Shown here: in pieces, positions 57,120 through 64,000 of the stretch
Position numbering within the stretch: the first letter of the stretch is position 1
Layout of the letters: each line of letters opens with the position of its first letter
Source: Tetraselmis striata
Lineage: Eukaryota > Chlorophyta > Chlorodendrophyceae > Chlorodendrales > Chlorodendraceae
Assembly: GCA_006384855.1 (NCBI GenBank)
Contig: VCJN01001862.1
Span: forward strand, 371,001-435,000
Direction of reading: 5' to 3'
DNA: 64,000 nucleotides
The notes under the pieces: model-generated
What the model was told of the DNA's origin: nothing
Databases searched by the model: none
The model's input: only the letters and a program-made list of their open reading frames with translations
Translations under genes and position numbers: made by a program

Positions 57120-60100
57120 ATGTGGCTTCCTGCCGCGGCGGTGGCCGCGGTGCTACTGCTGCTGCTTCTGACGGGGCTCCTTCGAGTGGCGTTCCTCTGC
57201 GTCGGCCGGCGCGTACGTACAATGGCGAAGACCGCCGCGACTAGCCGTGACCGTCAGCGCTGCAGCACACGCCACGGCTGCCACACTGCTATGGCATCCG
57301 CGCCGCTGCTAGGAAACTTGCAGGCGGGGGCGGTCTCTGGGTGCGTCTCGCTGGATTGCGGTGACGCGGCGGACGAGCCCGCGCCGATCCGCTCTCGAGA
57401 AGCTCTCCTGCTGGTGGATAGTCGAGAAAGTATCGGCGCCGCTCTCGGAGGGCCGCCGCCGTCCCCAGGGAACCGCAGCCAGGCCCACGAGGGTCAGAAC
57501 CTCTGGGAACTGTCATCAGGCTGGGTCGCCGCACGGCAGAGCGACGTGCCGCTGGCAGGTGAGCAGCTGTCGCTGCTCAGCGCCGCCGAGCTGGCGCGGC
57601 GGGGGGGCTGGGTGGCCGCGGTGGTTCCCGGCACTGTGCTCTCCACGCTGGTGGCCGCAGGCGAGCTGCCGGAGCCCTTTTTGGGCATCAACCTGCAGGT
57701 CTGCCGGGCCTCCCCGTCGCCCTTATCCTTCCCCGCTCGCACCCCATCGCGTGCTACCTAGTCGCCACGACGGCGACGGCTGCTGGTGCTCGCTCCATGC
57801 AGTGCGGACAGTAAGGATCCGTAACGGGAATTTCAATTTGAACATTTTGGGAAAAGTTCATTTTGATCACTCATAATCCCACCACCTACCGTCGGTCACG
57901 TGGTGTCTGCTTCACGCAAAATTAAGGACGTTTGCCGGGTGTGGTGTGAGATGCTTTGGGTAGATGCATAGCGGCGGCGGCTGAGGAAGAGGGGTGCGTG
58001 CGCGAGGGGGGGGGGGGGGGTTGATGGCACATGCCCATAATTAATCACTGCGTTGCTTTGTCGCGCCTTAACTGTCCCCAGGCCATCCCAGACATCTTTG
58101 ATGCCGGGCACGACTTCTACACCTTCTGGTTCTGCCACTCTTTCCGGCTTGGCGAGCATGTGCGCGCAGTGGCGGCGGAGGACCGGCGCGTGTGGCTCCG
58201 CCTCCGCGGCGTCAATTACTCCTTCAGGCGCGCCGCCCTCTCACTCCTCCTTCGCATACTCGCACCGACCCCCCGCTGGCTGCCCACCGGAGGGAGCATG
58301 ACTGTTGGCCCGCACCCACTCCGCAGGGCGTTCCTCAACGGGCAGATGCTGCAGGCGCCGGCACCCTCCCGCGGCGCCTTCCTCCGCCACACGCTGGACA
58401 TCACCCACGCGGCCGCCTCGCAGGGCGCCGCGCACAACCACCTCGCCATCCTGGTGTCGCCCCCGGATCACCCCGGCTGCGTTGCGCTCGGCGGGCAGGG
58501 CGGGGACCACCTCATTGCGCAGGACGTGACGCCGCAGTATGTGGAGGGCTGGGACTGGATGTGCCCCGTCCCGGACCGCAACACCGGACTGTGGGACAAG
58601 GTGCGCAAACTTGAAGATAGTAGCGCCACGAGTGCAAAGCCGCCCTAGCTGTCATCACAAGCCAGATGCACCTGTGGACGAGACCGTAGCCTCTGCTTCT
58701 ATGCGTATTCGCAAAGTTTCTAACAACATCATTCCCGGCAGTCTAAACCACACAGGTCAGCTGTCTCACGGCCCGACTGCATTCTATGGGTAGCATGCAT
58801 TCGAGGTTTGGGAGGCAGGATCTTGTAGGCAGGCCAGCACCCATGGTTGTGAACCCCCCTATCTATCCGCATATCGGTTGCATCATGCTGTCCGCATCTG
58901 CCCACGATGGCATACGCATGACAGCCAGCCCGCTTTCGCTTGATGCAGAGGCAGCTGCCGGCGCCGTCATCGCTCCTTTTAAGGGCCCCCGCTGAGGATT
59001 GGTATTGAGAATTGACAACCCCCCCCCCCCCCCCCCCCCCCCCGCCCACAGGTGGAGGTGGAGGTGACGGGGCCAGTGGTCCTGCGCGACATGCACGTGG
59101 TGGCGGAGCCCCAGCCGGCGGGCGCCCTGCACCTCCCGGGCGCCACCTGCCCAAGCGCCAGCTTGCTGGTGACGGTGGTGGCTGTCAACTGCAGCCCAAA
59201 GGCGCAGCGGGTGACTCTGAGCTTAGCGGTGGACGCACCCCGCGCCGGACGTGCATTTCCTCCGTGCATGGAGACGATCGCGATTGACCCGGGCCAGGTA
59301 CCCATGCGCTCCCACCGTCCGCGCCCCCGCCCCAAAGCCCGCAATGGGCGGGGCTGTGTGGTCATGCATGATCGGCCACACCCTGAGCCGCCTGGTGCCT
59401 ATACCAGAGATGCAAAATACCCATGCTGATGGCTGCATATGTATCATCGCAAACATTTATGGAAGAGTGTATGATCCTCGAGCCGCCTGCCTATAATGTG
59501 GCATACATTCGTTAAGATAGTAGATGAAACAACACTGCAGCGGACCGTGAATGGTAAACTGCCGAGCCAGTCACAGGTCAAATATAGACGAAGCCATGCG
59601 GGCGCCGAGACAGTACTAATATTTCGCCCTGACTGGCAGAGGCGAAATGCTTTTATAGAAAAAACAGCAGAGTTATGGCAAGCGCTACCCTAGATAGGTC
59701 GCATACGGACCGGGTGTGAGGCTTGTAGGACAGGTTCCTACGGGCGAGTCTACCATCACCCACAGTGGAAGTAAAGCTGCTGTAGGGGCGGGCGCCAGTT
59801 GAGTCTCTTTGCTCTCTGCTAATGATGGCCGAGTGAAAACGCCGAGTGACCCTTTGCGCGGCGGGCAATGCAAGTAGGGGTGCGATGAGGATGTACGTTA
59901 GTGTAAATGAATACCCACCAGCGGGGGCAGCTTGGCTTTGCTTGGCCTTCTTTCAGATTGGATCCCGTGCAATTCCAAGGGCTCCGGAATCATTGGCGCA
60001 TTCATGGTAGGGCTTGAAGCGTACCCCGCCATGGTGCGATGAGGCGGAGTGTGACCTGGTGCTGCCCTCCGCACCGGCGCCGGCACCCCGCAGGCAGTGG

Positions 60101-61966
60101 AGCACACATTCAGCGCGGAGTGCATTCAGCAGGCGGAGCTCTGGTGGCCGCTGGGCGTCGGCGCCCAGCCGCTGTACGACCTCACCGTCTCTGCCCACGG
60201 CGCTGGCTGCCCCTGGCCGCTGTGGCACCGCTTGACGTCGCGTTTTGGCATTCGGGAGGTCGGAAATCCCCCCCCCCCCCCCCCCCCATGATTGCCGCCT
60301 ACTGGCATGCCACACACATTCACACACACACACACAGACACGGACACAAACACACACAGACACACACACAGACACAGACACACACACACACACATTCACA
60401 CATTCACACAGCAAACATGATGTATGTATGAACTAGCGTGCAGGTGGCAGAAACCTGAAAATGCGATACCTGCCCTGGGGCGTGTTTTACCACCCTTCTA
60501 GCGTTTTCCAATTATGTTCTGCTGCTATTACCCGCGGACCGTTATTCTTCTGTTATCCAGCGAAGCGTCGATTTTTCGGCGGTGAGCTTTATTGCCGTAC
60601 GGGTACCCGTATAGGGCAGCGGATCGGGCCTATAGGTGCATGACTAAAGCGCTTATCTACTGGCATGTACTACTAAGTACTATAATCCACCCACCCGCCC
60701 ACCCACCCACCCGCCCGCCCACGGTCCTTAATTACACAGTCGTCCGATTACGATCTCACGGCTGGGAGGTACTGGTACTGTTTTTTTTTCCGCCCCCGGG
60801 ACAGGACTGGCACCAGTGCAGCGTCTTGCAGCGTCTCTACGACGGCCGTTTAGGCAGCAATCCATTTACGGAAAGCCCTGGGTAGGCGACGCTCCATTAT
60901 AGTCATAAACCAAATTGCCGAAGCATTCTGCAAGATTAATTAGAGGCAGTGACAGAATTTCCAACGCTGTTGGATCACCGTCTAAAACACTGCCATCAAA
61001 ATACCCGCTGGTACTGGTACTCGCTACTCTCTGCTGGTAACCGAAAAAAAAACTCTGGTAGCGACTACTTCAAAGCGCTGGCAATGCGAACGCTCGCTGC
61101 TGGTAGTCCTGGTGTGAATTACAAAAAGGGCAGTTCCCCAGAATTAGAAAATCAACACAGCAAGCCGCCTAAAAGCGGTACTGGTACTGGTACTCGCTAG
61201 TCGCTGCTGGTAATAGGAAAAAAAGGGGGACTTCAAAGCGCTGGCAATGCAAACAATCGCTGCTGGTACTTCCAAGCGCTGGCAATGCAATTCATGGAAC
61301 TGTAGGCCAGTGATATGGAACTCGTTCTTTTAAAATTTTGTGAAAAATCGACGCATCGCTGGTTCAACTGTCAAGTTACTTCATATACAAAAATAGTATT
61401 GCGACGGTTCCATCATAACGAACTGATTAAATGTGATCGTGGTGTCATCCATGTCGTTCTTCGGGTAGTACCGGTGCATCACCTGCTGATGATTCCTGCT
61501 GGTGAAGTGATTGCTGTAACGGGGACTGGTTTGCAATAATCCCTATATTCCTCGTGAACTTGTACCAGGATCAGAACATCCGATACTCGACCGAAATTGC
61601 ACATAGTGCGGTGCCAGTAACGATGCGAAAAGGACATCCCGTTGTCGTACGTACTCATGCTACTGATAACGCGTTGTAATTGTTTCCGTCATCTTGTCAT
61701 TGTGCATCGGTCCGCATTCCTGTATTGCTGTCTGTTTTCAAAAAAATGTACGTACTTTTCCTGAGTATACTTTTCCTGAGTAAATGGGCAGTACACAATC
61801 AAACACTGTCCTTTGCTCTTTTTGAAATCGATTTGCAATACAGCTGAAGTAGTTCTTTAAGATTTCTTTCAAGAAAAAGGTGCAAAATATCGATACATTT
61901 CCTGTTTCTATATCTTTTCTATTTTTATTTCCAATTGCCGAGCTTGCACCCCAATGTACTGCTTAG

Positions 61967-62011
<45 letters not shown>

Positions 62012-63884
62012 TTTGTGTGTAAGTACTGCTCTTTCGTTCAATCTGTCCAACACCCATGAAGTGCCCTATCTGCTTCCGAAAGCGTACAGTCTTTTGCGGC
62101 ATGTGTCATCGATTGCGCCATTCAACTGCAAAAGGACCAGCTCGGCCATGCCATTCCGGAGACGTGATTATATTGATGATGAATGGCGTCACAGTCAATA
62201 ACTAGTAACGTCTGCGTGTCCGTGGAGTAGTTAAGCAGACTATCAGGTTGGAGTCGCGTGTACCGCGAGTCTCCAGTCTGTGGGCTGTGGGCGAGGGGGA
62301 GGCGCCATGACCGGCAAGCACGCCAGCTGTACGTGCGGGGCTTGGAAACTACGAGGAATCCCACGGGTGCCGGCGCACTAACAAAAACGAGAATTGCTGT
62401 GGAAATTGGGGTGCCAGCAAATTGTTCTTAGATAAACATGTGATGAACCCGTGGTAATTTGTCGGATATTGACCCCAAAAGGGCATCGCAGGTTCTCATA
62501 AAATGCGTTCTCACAACGTGAATCACATGCGCTGTTTTTGACGGGGATGCTGACAGAGGCAGGCGTCCGCCTGCCATCGCAGGTCTGGTCCCAGGAGGAG
62601 GAGTACATGGGCGGCGGGCGCGTGTTTTACGTCAACGGGCAGCGCATCTTCATCCGCGGCGGCAACTGGATTGTACCGGGTGACCGCCCCCCCCCCCCCC
62701 CCCCCCCCCCCTTTACACACACAACTTCCCGCTCCTCTTACTCTTACTTTAGAGGTTGTGCAGTACGTATATGGATGCAACAGAGCCGCATTTCGCGGAC
62801 ACCCTGAGCTATTGCATTTGCTGCATCCTGAACGCTCTCCATGTACGCTTACACACACACACACACACACACTCGGGCAAGTGGTGTGTGTATGTATGTA
62901 TGTATGTATGTACGTCGCATTGCGTAAGCCCGTTGCATTCATTCTTGCGTCTGGCCAGTAAGTAGTGGAAATATAACCACACATGTGCAAGGCGCATGGC
63001 TTGTTTTGCAGGCGCACCTCTATCGCCGCATGTGCCGCTGCGGCAGTAGTCTGGTGGACAAAACCTGCCACGGGTGCTGCCATAGCGTTCGTAAACTCGT
63101 AATATGTTCGTGATTGTTTCGTCTAAATTTGAGCCAGAAAGGGCATGGCACGTTCCTAAAATAATGCGTTCTTCAAAGTGCGTCGGCACCCGTAGAGACA
63201 GTAAGCACCCACAACATCCAGACTCAAGTTCCCGACAAAGAACTGTTGATCAAGCTATCAAATTGTCCCGACATAAGCGCCTACCTTCTTTTCGCCATTC
63301 GCCAGTGAGCCCGGTGCAGCCACGGCGCCGGTATGCCATAGTCATGGGCAGCGCCTTTGCAACATACATGCGTTTTCTCAGCATTACTGTTGGGATATGC
63401 ACTTTATCGAATCCCAGATGTTCGGTCAGAGTCTGATTGTGTGGATGCGGGGCCGTTTGAAGGCGGGATAAATAGTCACGTACACCCGCTGTACTGTTTG
63501 ATCCCGGGATTATACCCGAGACAGGGGGCCATGTGTCGCTGACTTGTCACATGCAGCACTGGTGTTGCCTGCCGCGTGGCTGACTGGAGTCCTGTGGGCG
63601 TGGGCGCCAGACGGCATGCTGCGCCGCCTGCCGGAGCGCTTACGCCAGGAGGTGGCCTTCCACGCGCACATGGGCCTCAACTGCATCCGCCTCTGGGGCG
63701 GCGCCGGGATCGCCACGCCCGAGCTGCTCGCCGCCTGCGACGCAGTGGGCCTGATGGTGTGGTACGAGTTCTGGATCACCGGCGACTGCGACGGCCGGGG
63801 CGCCACGCCCGCCTCGCCGGTCTCGGACCCCGAGTGGCCGCTCGACCACGACCTCTTCCTCGCCAATGCTGCAGACTGCATCAA
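57120..63884 (+). CDS. GH2 mannosylglycoprotein endo-beta-mannosidase-like enzyme, membrane-anchored, 3' end outside window
   Basis: Glycoside hydrolase family 2, closest in motif order to plant endo-beta-mannosidase, which cleaves the Man-beta1,4-GlcNAc bond of N-glycans. Exons: 57120-57698, 58082-58600, 59052-59297, 60094-60258, 62583-62679, 63611-63884; phases agree, 626 residues so far. The ATG at 57120 begins MWLPAAAVAAVLLLLLLTGL, a signal anchor that implies a type-II membrane protein. The sugar-binding domain has SSGWVAARQSDV, AVVPGTVLSTLV, HDFYTFWF, PPDHPG, GGQGGDH and QYVEGWDWMCPVPDRNTGLW. Next come QQAELWWPLGVG and FGIRE, then FYVNGQRIFIRGGNWI, LNCIRLWGG, VWYEFWITGDCDGRG and WPLDHDLF. 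The catalytic Asn-Glu lies beyond the right edge. Donor-proximal poly(C) follows exons 4 and 5; intron 4 (2.3 kb) hosts a LINE fragment. Confidence 0.9.
59020..59043. repeat. poly(C) tract at an intron 3' end
   Basis: Lies directly before the CCCGCCCACAG acceptor of exon 3, acting as an all-C polypyrimidine tract. Related runs follow the donors of intron 4 (60267-60287) and intron 5 (62687-62711). A G run at 58006-58020 is in intron 1. Confidence 0.9.
60307..60413. repeat. CA-rich microsatellite in intron 4
   Basis: CACACA and CAGACACA units following the poly(C) run. Confidence 0.9.
60768..61021 (-). mobile_element. 5'-truncated LINE insertion in intron 4
   Basis: 60781-61009 matches 39.15-39.38 kb in reverse, with a T run (poly(A) on minus) at the left. 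GGTACTGGTACT occurs at both ends (60768-60779, 61010-61021) as a possible 12-bp target duplication, although this word is locally repetitive. Confidence 0.8.
61111..61178 (+). repeat. dispersed short repeat, partial copy
   Basis: Nearly identical to 15929-15996. It ends where GGTACTGG repeats begin. Confidence 0.75.
61968..62020. repeat. (TG)n microsatellite
   Basis: TGTGTG array of about 45 bases with a short TTTG interruption, within intron 4. Confidence 0.95.
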
Positions 63885-64000
63885 GTGAGCGCCCCGCAGC
63901 CCCCAGCGCTTTTCCTGTCGAGTTTCTGAAAACAAAGAAAGCGCTTGGTCGGGTGAAAACAAAGAAAGTGCTTGTTACCGGGTCGGCGGGTCGGCGTCAT
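63885..64000. other. intron 6 of the GH2 gene, runs off the window
   Basis: Begins at a GTGAGC donor. Contains a short near-duplication (AAAACAAAGAAAG, twice). Confidence 0.6.

Overview
The window is nuclear DNA of a GC-rich unicellular eukaryote, most likely a green alga. Coding regions are broken by many short introns. Two genes look plant-like: a PB1-domain Raf-type MAP3K with the HFDLKPDN catalytic loop, and a family-2 glycoside hydrolase resembling plant mannosylglycoprotein endo-beta-mannosidase. A TGTAA motif, the usual chlorophyte polyadenylation signal, lies 44 bases after the stop of the 28-31 kb gene. The mobile elements (split-direct-repeat tyrosine-recombinase retroelements, piggyBac, hAT) fit an algal genome too. 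I cannot name the genus. Poly(C)/poly(G) runs of 15-48 bases are everywhere, often just inside introns.

Five host genes can be modelled. At 1.1-9.6 kb (minus) a 22-exon gene encodes a secretory EGF-GT4-GT2 glycosyltransferase of about 1,021 residues, with every exon phase consistent. At 17.7-21.5 kb (plus) lies the PB1-Raf kinase. At 28.1-31.0 kb (plus) lies a coiled-coil protein with a probable N-myristoylation site. Convergent to it at 32.3-34.5 kb (minus) is a secreted or anchored His-containing protein of uncertain function. At 57.1 kb to the right edge (plus) is a membrane-anchored endo-beta-mannosidase-like enzyme that runs out of the window. The first and last genes both act on glycans in the secretory pathway, but nothing shows that they are co-regulated.

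The rest is mostly mobile DNA. There is a dead piggyBac gene (10.8-13.1 kb) and a decayed hAT element with 8-bp target duplications (13.9-15.9 kb). A Gag-tyrosine-recombinase retroelement without reverse transcriptase lies at 22.9-26.1 kb, with a second inactivated copy at 47.2-50.4 kb. A 1-kb inverted-repeat element is at 26.3-27.3 kb. A LINE (35.7-39.4 kb) is interrupted by a 1-kb non-autonomous split-direct-repeat element. A full-length but broken PAT-like retroelement with RT, RNase H and tyrosine recombinase is at 39.7-43.6 kb. A 10.3-kb inverted-repeat composite (43.8-54.2 kb) contains the second Gag-YR copy, a 371-bp tandem array, a 30-bp minisatellite and BED and Tudor-like ORFs. Short LINE 3' ends are scattered at 1, 10.4 and 60.8 kb.

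The most notable observation is that all three Gag-bearing tyrosine-recombinase elements, from two families, have Gag and the downstream polyprotein in the same frame, separated by one UGA inside an identical TGACGGTGTGG. UGA-CGG is a known leaky-stop context, so these elements may use stop-codon readthrough. The second is that three split-direct-repeat families share the start of their B repeat (TGGCAAA), and one of them sits in a LINE open reading frame with a clean, duplication-free empty site.
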